From Bifidobacterium catulorum (lineage in GTDB: Bacteria; Actinomycetota; Actinomycetes; Actinomycetales; Bifidobacteriaceae): a stretch of DNA of 62,484 bases. This document shows, in pieces, positions 34,480-44,692 of this stretch; within the stretch, counting starts at the first letter, position 1; the number at the start of each line of letters is the position of its first letter. The DNA lies in assembly GCF_003129925.1 (NCBI RefSeq), contig NZ_QFFN01000011.1, positions 1 through 62,484 on the forward strand, written 5' to 3'. The translations under genes and the position numbers were made by a program. The notes beneath the pieces are model-generated. The model had not been told where the DNA came from. It was given only the letters and a program-made list of their open reading frames with translations, and made no database searches.

Positions 34480-35697
34480 TCACGCGGCGGCGCTGCGCAC
34501 CGCGGTCACGATGCGTCCCGCCTTGTCGTCGCTGACCTCCGTGGGCAGGCTCACCGCCCCGGCGACGAGCCTGCCCGTGACCGGCACCGTCGAACGGTCC
34601 AGCACGTCAAGCCCGTAGGCCCTCTCATCGGTGACGCCGGGGAACAGCTCGGGGCGATACCAGCGTTCGGCGTATCCGCCCACGGCCCTCACCGCGGCGA
34701 TGATGCGTTCCGCCTCCATGGTGTCGTGCGCGAACAGCGGGAACCGCAGCAGCGGCTGAGCCTCCCCTTCGAGGATCCGGGCGGGGATGTGAAGACCATG
34801 GCGGTCGCTCAGCCCCATGCGGTATATCTCCGTCACACGACGGCGCCCCTCCTCGTTGGCATCCAATTCGCCGATGCCCGCCACGGCGCGGCGAATCATC
34901 CACGGACTCATGCCCATGGGCTCGTAGGCAAGCTCTCCGCGTCGCTCGGACGAGGCGATCGGCGGCTCGTACAGCCCGATGTCCGTCAGCAGCGAACGCA
35001 TGCGTCCGCCCAATCCACCGGGCAACCGGCCCAGTACGCGGTTCTCGTTCACATACAGCCTGGTGACCACGTCGATGCCGCGTGGAAGGGATGGCAGGAG
35101 GTCGAGATGGCGCCGGAGATGGGCGTCGAGCCGGGGATCGGTCTTCTTCAGCCTCGGATTTACCCAGATGGCGCCGCCGAACCGTGTGGGGAGGATCTTC
35201 TCCACGCCGAAGGAGTGCACGGACACATCGGCCAACGGCTCGCCGCCCGGGGTGTGGGCCATGCGAGTGACGCAATGCGCGCAATCCTCGATGACCAGGG
35301 CGCCCCGCTTAGACGCAAGGCCGGCGAGGCTCCTTGACGAATCGTCGTCGAGCAGTCCGAACGTATGCTGCAGCACGACCGCCCGAAGGGCCTGCGCGGA
35401 ATCCTCCGATGCGCGACCAGCGGCGTCCACGTCGATCGACAACGTGTCGGCGTCCACGTCGACGTACCGGGGCGTGAAGCCGCAGCACACGATGGGATCG
35501 ACGGCGGTGCAGCAGGTGAACAGCTGGGTCAGCACCGCCCCACGGCCATATAGCCCGTCGATGGAGCGGAACACCGTCTGCATGCCATAGCGGGCCTTGA
35601 ACACGGGGAACCAGTCCCCCGCGTCCGTCCCCGTCCGTTCGGCGAGAGCGGCGCACAGCCTTGAGGCACGCTGCCGAGACGTCGGTCGATCATTCAT
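34480..35697 (-). CDS. DegT/DnrJ-type PLP-dependent enzyme
   Basis: 405 residues from ATG 35697, which has GAGG before it. The fold-type I PLP pattern is present: an aspartate in ALVIEDCAHC and the Schiff-base lysine in SVHSFGVEKILPTRFGGAI, close to the SHK/GEGG region of DegT/DnrJ/StrS aminotransferases. Usual substrates are keto-sugars. The order and spacing near the lysine deviate from typical members (EK-ILPTRFGG), so the reaction is uncertain. It is divergent from the ATP-grasp ligase; only 128 bases separate the starts, so they may be co-regulated. Confidence 0.8.
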   Translation of the reverse strand: MNDRPTSRQRASRLCAALAERTGTDAGDWFPVFKARYGMQTVFRSIDGLYGRGAVLTQLFTCCTAVDPIVCCGFTPRYVDVDADTLSIDVDAAGRASEDSAQALRAVVLQHTFGLLDDDSSRSLAGLASKRGALVIEDCAHCVTRMAHTPGGEPLADVSVHSFGVEKILPTRFGGAIWVNPRLKKTDPRLDAHLRRHLDLLPSLPRGIDVVTRLYVNENRVLGRLPGGLGGRMRSLLTDIGLYEPPIASSERRGELAYEPMGMSPWMIRRAVAGIGELDANEEGRRRVTEIYRMGLSDRHGLHIPARILEGEAQPLLRFPLFAHDTMEAERIIAAVRAVGGYAERWYRPELFPGVTDERAYGLDVLDRSTVPVTGRLVAGAVSLPTEVSDDKAGRIVTAVRSAAA

Positions 35698-35825
35698 ACA
35701 TCCTCTTTTCCTGACGACAACGACACCATTGTAAAATGGCCTGAGCCTCGCGGCGGGGCATCCCCTCCCGGGATGTCGCAAAACCCGCGGACGGACAGCG
35801 GAACACGACAAAGGACGTATCATCT

Positions 35826-37076
35826 ATGGCAACCTTCCAGCCGGTAATCCTCGGCGGCGACCTCGGCGCATATGCGCTGGCCCGCGAACTCAACGACGCG
35901 TACGGCGTCAAACCTATCATGGTGACCGCATACAACCCGAACGCGATCAGGGATTCGTCGATTCTGACGCGGCACGAGTTCGCCGAGGCCAACGAGGAGC
36001 GCCCGCTGGTCGACGAACTGCTGCGGCTGGGCGAGGACCTCAGACGTCGCAATCCCCGGCGCAGACTGCTGCTGCTGGCCAACACCGACTGGCGCATCCG
36101 CGTGATGGCCACGCACCGCGAGGAGCTGGAGCGCCACTATGTGGTACCGATCCCGCCGTTGGACGTCATCGAGAAGGTGAGCGACAAACAGGAGTTCGAA
36201 CGTCTGGCCACCGCACAGGGCATGCCTGTGCCGAAGTCGTTCTATGAGGACTTCTCCCATGCCGGGGACGCGGGGTGGACCCCGCAGCCGACGCCCGCGG
36301 ACCTGACGTTCCCCGTGGTGGCCAAGCCCGCCGACAGCTCCGAATACGAGAACCTGGTGTTCGAGGGACGGCAGAAGGTGTACCGCATCGACACGGACGA
36401 ACAGCTGACCGCGCTGTGGCGCACGCTGGCCGACGCGGGGTTCCGCGGCACGTTCGTGGCGCAGGAGCTTGTGGAGGGCGACGACACCGGGATGTATTCG
36501 GTGACCGCATACGTCGACTCCACGGGCACGGTGTCGCTGCTGTGCTCGGCCCACGTGCTGCTGGAGGAGCACCATCCCGCCACCCTGGGCAACCCATGCG
36601 CCATGATCACCGAGCCGATCGACGAGATCCTCCGGCCGGCGAAGCGGTTCCTCGAATCGCTCCCCTACCGCGGATTCGCCAACTTCGACGTCAAACGCGA
36701 CCCGCGCACCGGCAGGTTCTATTTCCTTGAGGTCAACCCGCGCATCGGCAGGAACAGCTTCTATGTGGCCGGCGCCGGCATCAATCCGATGGAGGTGCTG
36801 GTCTCCGACGTGATCGACGGGCATCCGATGGCCGCACGCACGGCCGACGGCGAGGTGCTGTACTCCATCATCCCCGACCGTCTGCTGCTACGCTACGTGA
36901 CGGATCCGGACCTCAAGGCGCAGGTGCGCAGGCTCCAGAAGGCCGGACGCATCAATCCGCAGCGCAATCCGAGGGACGCCGGCTTCAAACGCCGGCTTCA
37001 TCTCCTCGAATCCGAGCTCAACCAGTACCGCAAGTTCGGCAGGTATTATCCCAAGCCCACCGACACCGGCTTCTAG
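35826..37076 (+). CDS. ATP-grasp carboxylate-amine ligase
   Basis: 416 residues. Domain A is at about 1-120 with the start FQPVILGGDLGAYALAREL. The ATP-grasp core follows: FPVVAKPADSSEY, then VAQELVEGDDTGMYSV, then RGFANFDVKRD and FLEVNPRIGRNSFYV with the metal-binding E and N. The family includes the D-aspartate ligase that builds the D-Asp bridge in enterococci, and the context (MurE-type ligase, Fem transferase) suggests a similar cell-wall role, but the substrate is not shown by sequence. Confidence 0.85.
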   Translation: MATFQPVILGGDLGAYALARELNDAYGVKPIMVTAYNPNAIRDSSILTRHEFAEANEERPLVDELLRLGEDLRRRNPRRRLLLLANTDWRIRVMATHREELERHYVVPIPPLDVIEKVSDKQEFERLATAQGMPVPKSFYEDFSHAGDAGWTPQPTPADLTFPVVAKPADSSEYENLVFEGRQKVYRIDTDEQLTALWRTLADAGFRGTFVAQELVEGDDTGMYSVTAYVDSTGTVSLLCSAHVLLEEHHPATLGNPCAMITEPIDEILRPAKRFLESLPYRGFANFDVKRDPRTGRFYFLEVNPRIGRNSFYVAGAGINPMEVLVSDVIDGHPMAARTADGEVLYSIIPDRLLLRYVTDPDLKAQVRRLQKAGRINPQRNPRDAGFKRRLHLLESELNQYRKFGRYYPKPTDTGF

Positions 37077-37085
37077 ACACGCGAA

Positions 37086-37133
37086 CAAGGGTGCCGGGTC
37101 TGCTTTCCCAGGGGATCAGGCCCGGCACCCTTG
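37086..37133. terminator. Terminator between ATP-grasp gene and smc
   Basis: Perfect 13-bp arms CAAGGGTGCCGGG / CCCGGCACCCTTG with a 22-base loop. It lies between converging genes and may act in both directions. Confidence 0.75.
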
Positions 37134-37137
37134 TCGT

Positions 37138-40100
37138 TCAGCGCTTCGACGAACGGTCAAGCCGTTGGGAGATCACCGCGGTGACACCGTCGGCGCGCAT
37201 CGTCACGCCATAGAGCGCGTCGGCGATGCTCATGGTGCGCTGCTGATGCGTGATGACAATGAGCTGGGCGTGTTCGCGCAGCCGGTCGAACGCGTCAAGC
37301 AGTCGGGTCAGGTTCACATCGTCGAGGGCGGCCTCCACCTCGTCCATCACGTAGAACGGGCTGGGACGCGCGGTGAATATGGCGAACAGGAACGCCAGGG
37401 CCGTCAGCGAGCGCTCACCTCCGGAGAGCAGGCTCAGCTGCCTCACTCGTTTGCCGGCCGGCCTTGCCTGCACGAGCACGCCGGTGGTAAGCAGATCGTC
37501 CGGGTCCTCAAGCTTCAGCGTGCCATGCCCGCCGGGGAACAGGATGGAGAACATCCGTTCGAAGGCGGTCGCCGTGTCGTCGAACGCCTTGCGGAACACG
37601 TCGACCATGGTGGAGTCGAGACGACGGACCAACGCCATCAGGTCGTCGCGGGAGGCGATGACGTCGTTGCGCTGGTCGTTGAGGTATTTGTTGCGTGCTT
37701 CCAGCGCCTCGAACTCCTCGGTGGCGAGCGGATTCACCCTGCCGAGTCTGGCGAGGTCGCGTCTGGCCCGTTCGAGTCTCGTGGCCTGCCCTTCGCGGGA
37801 ATACGGTTCCGTATGGGGTTCCTCCCCGCCGTCTCCGTCGGTTCCGGCCACCGGCACCGGCTTGTCGGGACCGTATTCGTGCATGGCGTCGTCGACGCTC
37901 ATCCCGAGGACATCGTCGATCTTCTGCGCCGTCTGCCGGTATTCGGCGGCGATGCGCTCCCGTTCGAGGTCGAGTTCGTGCTCACGACCACGCAGACTGG
38001 CGACGATGGGGGCGAGTTCGTCCCGCCGGGCGCGAAGGCTGACGAGCTCGTCCGCCTTGGCGTCGAGGTCCCGCTGGATCTCGTCCCGTTTGCGTTCCGC
38101 GGCGGTGATGCGTATGTCGAGCCGTGCCGCGGCGGCTCGCGCCAATGAGGCGATGGAGCCGGCGCGATCGGCCTGTTCGCGCCGTCGCCGGTTGAGTTTT
38201 TCGACGCGGTCGCGGCGCTCTGCGGCCTGCTTCGCATCGTGTCGCAGAAGGTCGGCCTGCCGCTTGTAGGACTGCACCCGATGTTCGGCCTCGGTCCATT
38301 GCAGTCTGGCGTCGGCCTCGGTACGCCGCAGTTCCGTGAGCGATGATTCGAGCTCCCGCTCGCGTTCTGCGAGTTCGTCGATGTCGGCCTGCGCGGTGTC
38401 GTGCCGCTGTTCCGCGGACAGTGACCGATGAAGCTCGTCGAGGGTGCGTCGGCGCGCCGCGACGTTTTCGGCGAGGGAATGTAGCCGGTCGCGTGTTTCG
38501 GATTGCCGGGCGGCGATGTCGTCGATGCGCCGCTGCGCCGCGTCGAGCTGCGTCTCCAACTGACTGGCCGCGATGCGTCGTTCGTTCGCCGCGGCCTGCT
38601 CGCGTTGCACACGTTCCGCCGCGGAATCGTTGACGCGTCGGGCTTCGTCCAGAAGTTCGACGAGATGCCGCCGTTCCTCCCGGAGGGATTCGGCCTGGGC
38701 GATCGTCTTGTCCCGTCGTGCGGCGAGGCTGAGGTCGCTGTGGGCCGCGGCCCCTCCACCGGTCGCTGCCACGCCGGCGGCGAAGAGCTCGCCGGTGACG
38801 GTGGCCGCCCTGCGCCATCCTGCAGCCATGGCGGCCATAGCTTCCTCGCGTGTGCGGACCGCGGCCGTGTCGATGACCAGTCGGCGTGCGGCGTCGGTGA
38901 CGGCGTCGCCGACGGTTTCCGCGGGGGCGTTCGGATTGGTGTGGATCAGTTCCGCAAGGCTTCGGCCGGGTGGGTTGCCGGCCGTGTGCGGATTCCCCGC
39001 GGATGCATCCGTTGCCCGCGTCGCGTCGTCGGTGGCGTGGATGAGCACGGCACGGCCGGAGCGGTCGTGTTCGGCCGTTTCCAGGATTCGTAGCATGGTC
39101 TCGTCGTCGCGCACGACGATGGCGTCGGCGAAAGCGCCGAGCGCACGGGAGACGGCGTCCTCCCAATGCTCGTCGACATGCAGGAAGTCGACGAGACGCC
39201 CCAACGGCTTCACGGTGCCTGATGGCACGGCTTGGGATGCGCCGCGCGATTCGAGGGTGTCGGAGAGCGCGTCGGCCTTGGCCTGCAGGGAGATGATTCT
39301 GCCATCAAGCTCCCGCTTGCGCCGTTCGATGCCGTCGAGATCGGCACGGGACCGTTCCGATGCGGCCTTCGCCTCGGACAGACGGCCGTCGTCAGGCCGC
39401 CAACCATCGGACAGGGCGCGGCGCAGACGGTTTCGCGAGTCCGTGGCCTCCTCCAACCGGCGATCCGACGAGTCCAGCTGCGCGGTCAGATCGGTCTGCT
39501 GCGTCTCGATCGATTGGATGGTCGCCTCCTCGCGTGCGATGAGCTCCCGAAGACCGGAGAGACGCGCCTCCTGCCGTTGGACGCTGCTGCGGAGCTCGGC
39601 GGTTGCGGCGCGAACCGACGACAGCCTGCCTTCGGCATCGGTCCGCGCCTTCATGACCTCGTCGAACCGCGTTTTCGTCTCGTTGGCGAGGCCACGCTGC
39701 GCCTGCGCCTGACGGTCCAGTTCACTGGCCCGGGCGAGCATCGGCCCGGGGTCGTCTCCGACCGGGGCGATCTGTTCGTTCAGGGAACGCTGTCGTTCAT
39801 CGGCGAGCGAGGCCAGTGAGCGCAGCCGCTCCTGGACCTGCCCCATGTCATGCCACATGGCGGTGATCCTAGCCATGGCCGGATTGGATTCGCCGGTCTG
39901 CGCCTCGATTCCTGCGATGCGCAGGCCCACATCCGCCAGCGTCTGCTGCGATCCGCGCAGTTCGCCGCGGATGCGGGTGAGCTCGTCGCGGTTGCGGATG
40001 CGCCGCGAGACCACTTGGGAGGCGTCGTCGGCGAGCAGCCTTGCCTGTGCGTCGCGCAGGGTCGCCCTGATGACGTCCGCCTTGCGTGAGATGCGGGCCT

Positions 40101-40722
40101 GCCGTCCCAGCGGCTTCATCTGTCGGCGGATCTCGCCGAGCAGGTCGTCGAGGCGTGCCAGGTTCGCTTCGGTGGCGGCGAGCTTGCGCAGGGCCCGCTC
40201 CTTGCGCCTGCGGTGCTTGAGGATGCCGGCGGCCTCTTCGATGAATGCACGGTGCCCGGCCGGCGTGGCGTGCAGGATCTGGTCGAGCCTGCCCTGCCCC
40301 ACGATGACGTGCATCTGCGCGCCGAGGCCCGTGTCGCTGAGCAGTTCCTGGATGTCGAGCAGACGGCACGGCGCGCCGTTGATGGCGTATTCGGAGCCGC
40401 CGTTGCGGAAGATGGTGCGGGATATCGTCACTTCCGTGTAGTCGATGTCGAGCGTGCGGTCGGTGTTGTCGATGGTCAGCGACACCTGTGCGCGGCCGAG
40501 TGCCGGTCTCGATGCGCTTCCCGCGAAGATGACGTCCTCCATGGACGTTCCGCGCAGGTTCTTCGCGCCCTGTTCGCCCATGACCCAGGTCAGGGCGTCG
40601 ACGATGTTGGATTTCCCCGATCCGTTGGGACCCACGACGGCGGTGATTCCCGGCTCGAACCGCAATGTGGTGGACGAGGCGAAGGATTTGAACCCCTTGA
40701 GGGTGAGTTCCTTGAGATACAT
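37138..40722 (-). CDS. smc: Chromosome segregation protein SMC
   Basis: 1194 residues. SMC dimers with ScpA and ScpB organise and separate chromosomes. Walker A is GPNGSGKSNIVDA in the N-terminal lobe, followed by a coiled coil (about 170-500). The hinge is around 500-650, a second coiled coil follows (about 650-1000), and the C-terminal lobe has the signature LSGGERSLTALAFLF and Walker B with DEVEAALDDVN. Start MYLKELTLKGFKSF is the family start, but no ribosome site precedes it. A GTG or ATG 30-33 bases earlier, close behind a TATTAT box, could give a leaderless start with an extra histidine-rich segment. Confidence 0.96.
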   Translation of the reverse strand: MYLKELTLKGFKSFASSTTLRFEPGITAVVGPNGSGKSNIVDALTWVMGEQGAKNLRGTSMEDVIFAGSASRPALGRAQVSLTIDNTDRTLDIDYTEVTISRTIFRNGGSEYAINGAPCRLLDIQELLSDTGLGAQMHVIVGQGRLDQILHATPAGHRAFIEEAAGILKHRRRKERALRKLAATEANLARLDDLLGEIRRQMKPLGRQARISRKADVIRATLRDAQARLLADDASQVVSRRIRNRDELTRIRGELRGSQQTLADVGLRIAGIEAQTGESNPAMARITAMWHDMGQVQERLRSLASLADERQRSLNEQIAPVGDDPGPMLARASELDRQAQAQRGLANETKTRFDEVMKARTDAEGRLSSVRAATAELRSSVQRQEARLSGLRELIAREEATIQSIETQQTDLTAQLDSSDRRLEEATDSRNRLRRALSDGWRPDDGRLSEAKAASERSRADLDGIERRKRELDGRIISLQAKADALSDTLESRGASQAVPSGTVKPLGRLVDFLHVDEHWEDAVSRALGAFADAIVVRDDETMLRILETAEHDRSGRAVLIHATDDATRATDASAGNPHTAGNPPGRSLAELIHTNPNAPAETVGDAVTDAARRLVIDTAAVRTREEAMAAMAAGWRRAATVTGELFAAGVAATGGGAAAHSDLSLAARRDKTIAQAESLREERRHLVELLDEARRVNDSAAERVQREQAAANERRIAASQLETQLDAAQRRIDDIAARQSETRDRLHSLAENVAARRRTLDELHRSLSAEQRHDTAQADIDELAERERELESSLTELRRTEADARLQWTEAEHRVQSYKRQADLLRHDAKQAAERRDRVEKLNRRRREQADRAGSIASLARAAAARLDIRITAAERKRDEIQRDLDAKADELVSLRARRDELAPIVASLRGREHELDLERERIAAEYRQTAQKIDDVLGMSVDDAMHEYGPDKPVPVAGTDGDGGEEPHTEPYSREGQATRLERARRDLARLGRVNPLATEEFEALEARNKYLNDQRNDVIASRDDLMALVRRLDSTMVDVFRKAFDDTATAFERMFSILFPGGHGTLKLEDPDDLLTTGVLVQARPAGKRVRQLSLLSGGERSLTALAFLFAIFTARPSPFYVMDEVEAALDDVNLTRLLDAFDRLREHAQLIVITHQQRTMSIADALYGVTMRADGVTAVISQRLDRSSKR

Positions 40723-40840
40723 GTGGTGATGCCTATGTGATGATGCGGACATCACGCATAATATGCGAATGTGCGTGTGTTACGTATGCATTCATGCGTA
40801 ATGTCCGTAAGCGTGGATGGTGACGTCGCGGCCGACGCGT

Positions 40841-42274
40841 TCACTCCCGTTCCCCGTCGGCGCGTTCGGACTTCGGCTTGGCAAGATCCTCGTTCGGCCG
40901 TTCCTTGAGCAGGTGCCGGGCGTCGCCCGCGGTGACGAAGCTGCCGCAGACGAGCACGCCGTGACCGTAGCCGACGCCGGTCTCGTCGGCGGAGTCGACC
41001 AGGTCTACCGCGGTCTGGATGGCGTCGGGCAGGAAGTCCTTGCGGATCACGCGGTCCGGCCCGAACACGTCGACGGCGACCTTCTCCAGATCCTCGGCCG
41101 ACATGACGCGACCCTTCCACGAGTTCTCGGTGACGACGATGGTGTCGAGCATGGGTTCGAGCACGCCGAGCACATCCTCCACGTCCTTGTCGGCCATCAT
41201 GGAGACCACGCCGACGAGCTGCTGGAAGTCGAAGTTCTCCTCGATGGCGTCGCGCAGCGCGGTGACCGCGTTGAGGTTGTGCCCGCCGTCCACGATGATG
41301 GTCGGCGAGGTACGTACCACCTCGATGCGTCCGGGGACCTTGACGGAGCCCAGCGATTCGGCGACGACGCCGCCGTCGAGCGGCCCGTTGACGGGCACGA
41401 CGACTTCGGCGGCGGCCAATGCGCTGAGCGCGTTGTGCGCCTGATGCTCGCCGAACATGGAGACGGGCACGTCCTCGTAGAGTCCGTTCGGCGTGCGCAG
41501 CGTGACGAGCTGTCCGCCGACAGCCGGCATGCGGGAGACGACCTCCATCTCCTTGCCGTCTCGCACGAGGCCCTGCGCATGCCTGTCGTGCGCCGTCTTC
41601 TCGATGATCGGCATCACGGCCTCGGCTTGCGGCTGGGGGCCGACGATCACCGTGGAGTTCGATTTGATGATTCCCGCCTTCTGCTCGGCGATCTGCTCGA
41701 CGGTGTCGCCGAGCCACTGCATGTGGTCCATGTCGACCGGGCCGATGATTGCGGCGTCGCCGTCGAGCACGTTGGTGGCGTCCCACAGGCCGCCCATGCC
41801 GACCTCGACGACGGCCACGTCGACGGGGGCGTCGGCGAACGCCCAGAACGCCATGGTGGTGAGCACTTCGAAGAAACTCATCTTCGGATCGCCCACTTCG
41901 GCGGATTTGGCGTCGAGCAGGTCGATGAAATCCTTCACCTGATCCCAGATGTCGACGAATTCGTCGTCGGAGAGCTGCTGGCCGTCGATGCGGATGCGTT
42001 CGGTCACCTTCTCCACATGCGGGGAGGTGTACAGACCGGTGCGAAGACCGTAGTGGCGGCACAGGGACTCGACCATGCGGGCCGTCGACCCCTTGCCGTT
42101 GGTGCCGGTGATGTGCACCACACGGAACGATTGCTGGGGGTTGCCCAGCATGTCCATGATCGTGGCCATGCGGTCGATCTTCGGATCAAAGTCATGCTCC
42201 GGGGCACGCCCCATGATCGTGCGATACACTTCGTCGAGGGTCTTGCCCTCCCTGTTGGGATGTTCGAACGACAT
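40841..42274 (-). CDS. folC: Folylpolyglutamate synthase / dihydrofolate synthase
   Basis: 477 residues. Adds glutamates to folates, and may also make dihydrofolate from dihydropteroate. ATP site HITGTNGKGSTARM, then the P-loop-linked helix, SPHVEKVTERI, EVGMGGLWDATNVLD and the C-terminal VDGGHNLNAVTAL. A GGCGGAG site precedes the ATG. It lies upstream of smc on the same strand, separated by 118 bases, and is divergent from the aminopeptidase gene. The C-terminal tail is rich in charged residues. Confidence 0.93.
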   Translation of the reverse strand: MSFEHPNREGKTLDEVYRTIMGRAPEHDFDPKIDRMATIMDMLGNPQQSFRVVHITGTNGKGSTARMVESLCRHYGLRTGLYTSPHVEKVTERIRIDGQQLSDDEFVDIWDQVKDFIDLLDAKSAEVGDPKMSFFEVLTTMAFWAFADAPVDVAVVEVGMGGLWDATNVLDGDAAIIGPVDMDHMQWLGDTVEQIAEQKAGIIKSNSTVIVGPQPQAEAVMPIIEKTAHDRHAQGLVRDGKEMEVVSRMPAVGGQLVTLRTPNGLYEDVPVSMFGEHQAHNALSALAAAEVVVPVNGPLDGGVVAESLGSVKVPGRIEVVRTSPTIIVDGGHNLNAVTALRDAIEENFDFQQLVGVVSMMADKDVEDVLGVLEPMLDTIVVTENSWKGRVMSAEDLEKVAVDVFGPDRVIRKDFLPDAIQTAVDLVDSADETGVGYGHGVLVCGSFVTAGDARHLLKERPNEDLAKPKSERADGERE

Positions 42275-42513
42275 ACTCCGCCTTCACGCCTTCCCGTATA
42301 CTGCCTGCTGTCGCGCATCGAATAAAAACGCTCGTAGCATTCTAGACAACAGCTGTGACCGCCGTCCGCCTCTTCGACCTGGGCGAACGCCGCCCCTCGC
42401 CGGGACGCGGAACCGCGGATTTACGGAACAACGTCTGTCATGTTCGCGCGGATCGCGTCCGATTGCTCCTAAGATGAACGGTATCATTCGTGGTTCATCG
42501 AAAGGAGTCCAAG

Positions 42514-44127
42514 GTGTCGGCAGACGACGAGGCGAGGCGCCAGCAGGCGGCGAAGCGGTACGAGGCGGATGAGGAAGAGCTGACGGCGCAGGCGGTGGGC
42601 GAGCGCGTGACGAACCGCACGCTCTCCCCCAGGTCCGAATCGTTCAAGGCATTCATGACCGAAGGATGGGGCGAGGTGGACCCGGGCATCGGGCCGCTGG
42701 AATCCAGCAGGTATGTCCCGGCGCGTCTCGAAGCCCTGGGCAGGCGATTCCCCGACAGCCGCATCGTGTTGCCGGCGGGACGGCCCAAGGCCCGTAACAA
42801 CGACTGCGACTACGCGTTCCGCGCCGACACCTCATTCGCCTACTATACGGGGCTGGGCGAGGATTACGAGGCAGGCGCCGTGCTCGTGCTCGACCCGGTG
42901 GCACCGGACTCCCCGGAGGCGAGGGAGGGTAAGACCCATACGGCCACGCTGTATCTGCGTCCCCGCGCCGATCAGAGCACCGAGGACTACTACCGTTCCG
43001 GCTACGGCGAATACTGGGTTGGCGCACGCCCCGGCTTGTCGGAGTTCACGACGATGACCGGATTGGACACGCGTGACATCTCGCAGCTCGACGATGCGCT
43101 GAGCAAGGACGTCGGCCCGGAGGCCGGCGCGGTGCAGCTGCGTGTGATCCGCGAGGCGGACGCCGCGGTCACCGGCGAGGTGGAGCGGATCCGCGAGCAG
43201 AACGGCTGGGATGATCCGGACCGCAACCGCGCCGCCGATGACCGTCTGCACGAGTTCGCCGCCGAGGCCCGCATGGTCAAGGACGAATACGAGGTGGGCG
43301 AGATCCGCAAGGCCGTGGCCGTCACCAGACGGGGCTTCGACCGCATGCTCGCCGCCCTGCCGCGCGCGCTCGACAGGCCGCGCGGCGAACGCATCCTCGA
43401 AGGCGCGTTCAACGCGAACGCCCGAGAGGAGGGCAACGACGAGGGATACGGGACGATCGTGGCCTCCGGCCCGCACGCCGCCACGCTGCATTGGGAGCGC
43501 AACACCGGCAGCATCGGCAGCGGCGAGCTGCTGCTCATCGACGCCGGCGTGGAGGTCAACAGCCTATACACGGCCGACATCACGCGCACCTTCCCCACCA
43601 ACGGCAGGTTCACGCCGTTCCAGCGCCGGCTCTACGAGGCGGTGCTCAAGGCCCAGCAGGCCGGTTTCGACGCGGCCCGGCCGGGCGTGACCTATCATCA
43701 CATCCATGATGCGGTGATGCGCTCCATCGCCGAGTCGCTGCACGAATTCGGCATTCTGCCGGTGAGCGTGGAGGAGTCGCTCTCCCCCGAGGGCCAGCAG
43801 CATCGCCGTTGGCTCGCCTGCGGCGTGGCGCATCATCTCGGCCTGGACGTGCATGACTGCGCGCAGGCGCGCTTCGAGTCGTATCAGGAGCGTCCGATCA
43901 CCCCGGGCATCACGTTCACCATCGAGCCGGGCCTGTATTTCAAGGAGAACGACCTGCTGGTGCCGCCGGAGTACCGTGGCATCGGCATCCGCATCGAGGA
44001 CGACGTGCTCATGACCGAGGACGGCCCCGAATGGATCAGCCGCGACATTCCGAAGCGGCCCGACGATGTGGAGGCGTGGATGGCCGCCCAGGCCTCCATC
44101 GGCGAGGCCCCCAGGAAGGACAAGTGA
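42514..44127 (+). CDS. pepP: Xaa-Pro aminopeptidase (aminopeptidase P)
   Basis: 537 residues from GTG 42514 with AAAGGAG upstream. A creatinase-like N-domain (about 40-215) precedes the pita-bread metallopeptidase domain. Metal ligands are visible in IDAGVEVNSLYTADITRTF (two Asp), HHLGLDVHD (His), TIEPGLYF (Glu) and IRIEDDVL (Glu). The enzyme removes an N-terminal residue followed by proline. It is two bases upstream of the NUDIX gene start region, so they form an operon. Confidence 0.93.
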   Translation: MSADDEARRQQAAKRYEADEEELTAQAVGERVTNRTLSPRSESFKAFMTEGWGEVDPGIGPLESSRYVPARLEALGRRFPDSRIVLPAGRPKARNNDCDYAFRADTSFAYYTGLGEDYEAGAVLVLDPVAPDSPEAREGKTHTATLYLRPRADQSTEDYYRSGYGEYWVGARPGLSEFTTMTGLDTRDISQLDDALSKDVGPEAGAVQLRVIREADAAVTGEVERIREQNGWDDPDRNRAADDRLHEFAAEARMVKDEYEVGEIRKAVAVTRRGFDRMLAALPRALDRPRGERILEGAFNANAREEGNDEGYGTIVASGPHAATLHWERNTGSIGSGELLLIDAGVEVNSLYTADITRTFPTNGRFTPFQRRLYEAVLKAQQAGFDAARPGVTYHHIHDAVMRSIAESLHEFGILPVSVEESLSPEGQQHRRWLACGVAHHLGLDVHDCAQARFESYQERPITPGITFTIEPGLYFKENDLLVPPEYRGIGIRIEDDVLMTEDGPEWISRDIPKRPDDVEAWMAAQASIGEAPRKDK

Positions 44128-44128
44128 C

Positions 44129-44632
44129 ATGGCGACCCCGGAATTCATACTGGACCTGAGGAGGAGGATCGGCCATGACCCGCTGTGGCTCATCGGCGTC
44201 TCCGCCTATGTGGAGGACTCCGATGGGCGGGTGCTGCTCGGCCGCCGCGCCGACACCGGTGAGTGGGCGATGGTCTACGGCATCAACGAGCCCGGCGAGG
44301 AGCCCGCGGTCACGGTGGTGCGCGAGGTGAAGGAGGAGACCGGCGTGGACTGCGTTCCCACGGAGCTGGTCTCGGTCAAATCCTCCACCCGCCTGATCAC
44401 ATACGCGAACGGCGACCAGGCCATGTACATGGACCATCTGTTCCTCTGCACGACGAAGAACGGCGGCGAGGTGGAACCGTTCGTCGGAGACGACGAAAGC
44501 CTTGAGGTCGGCTGGTTCCCCCTCGACGACCTGCCCGAGCCGTTGGCGAAGACCACGGTGGAGCGCATGGGCTATGTCCGCGAGTTCAGGCGGCGCGGCG
44601 ACCATAGGGCGCTGTTCTCCGTCGAGGGGTAG
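44129..44632 (+). CDS. NUDIX hydrolase
   Basis: 167 residues. The NUDIX box GEEPAVTVVREVKEETG, with REVKEE as metal-binding core, lies at about residues 56-72. It resembles the ADP-ribose and nucleoside-diphosphate-linked group; the substrate is not predictable. The ATG is one base after the aminopeptidase stop with GGAAGG in the end of that gene as ribosome site, so translation is probably coupled. It is followed by a strong hairpin at 44656. Confidence 0.9.
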   Translation: MATPEFILDLRRRIGHDPLWLIGVSAYVEDSDGRVLLGRRADTGEWAMVYGINEPGEEPAVTVVREVKEETGVDCVPTELVSVKSSTRLITYANGDQAMYMDHLFLCTTKNGGEVEPFVGDDESLEVGWFPLDDLPEPLAKTTVERMGYVREFRRRGDHRALFSVEG

Positions 44633-44655
44633 CCTCATTCAGCGGAATCGCATCG

Positions 44656-44692
44656 ATGTCCCTTTGTCCCACATACAGGGACAAAGGGACAT
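44656..44692. terminator. Perfect 15-bp hairpin after the NUDIX gene
   Basis: ATGTCCCTTTGTCCC / GGGACAAAGGGACAT with a seven-base loop. It probably ends the aminopeptidase-NUDIX transcript, although no T-run follows directly; it could also be a protein binding site. Confidence 0.6.
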
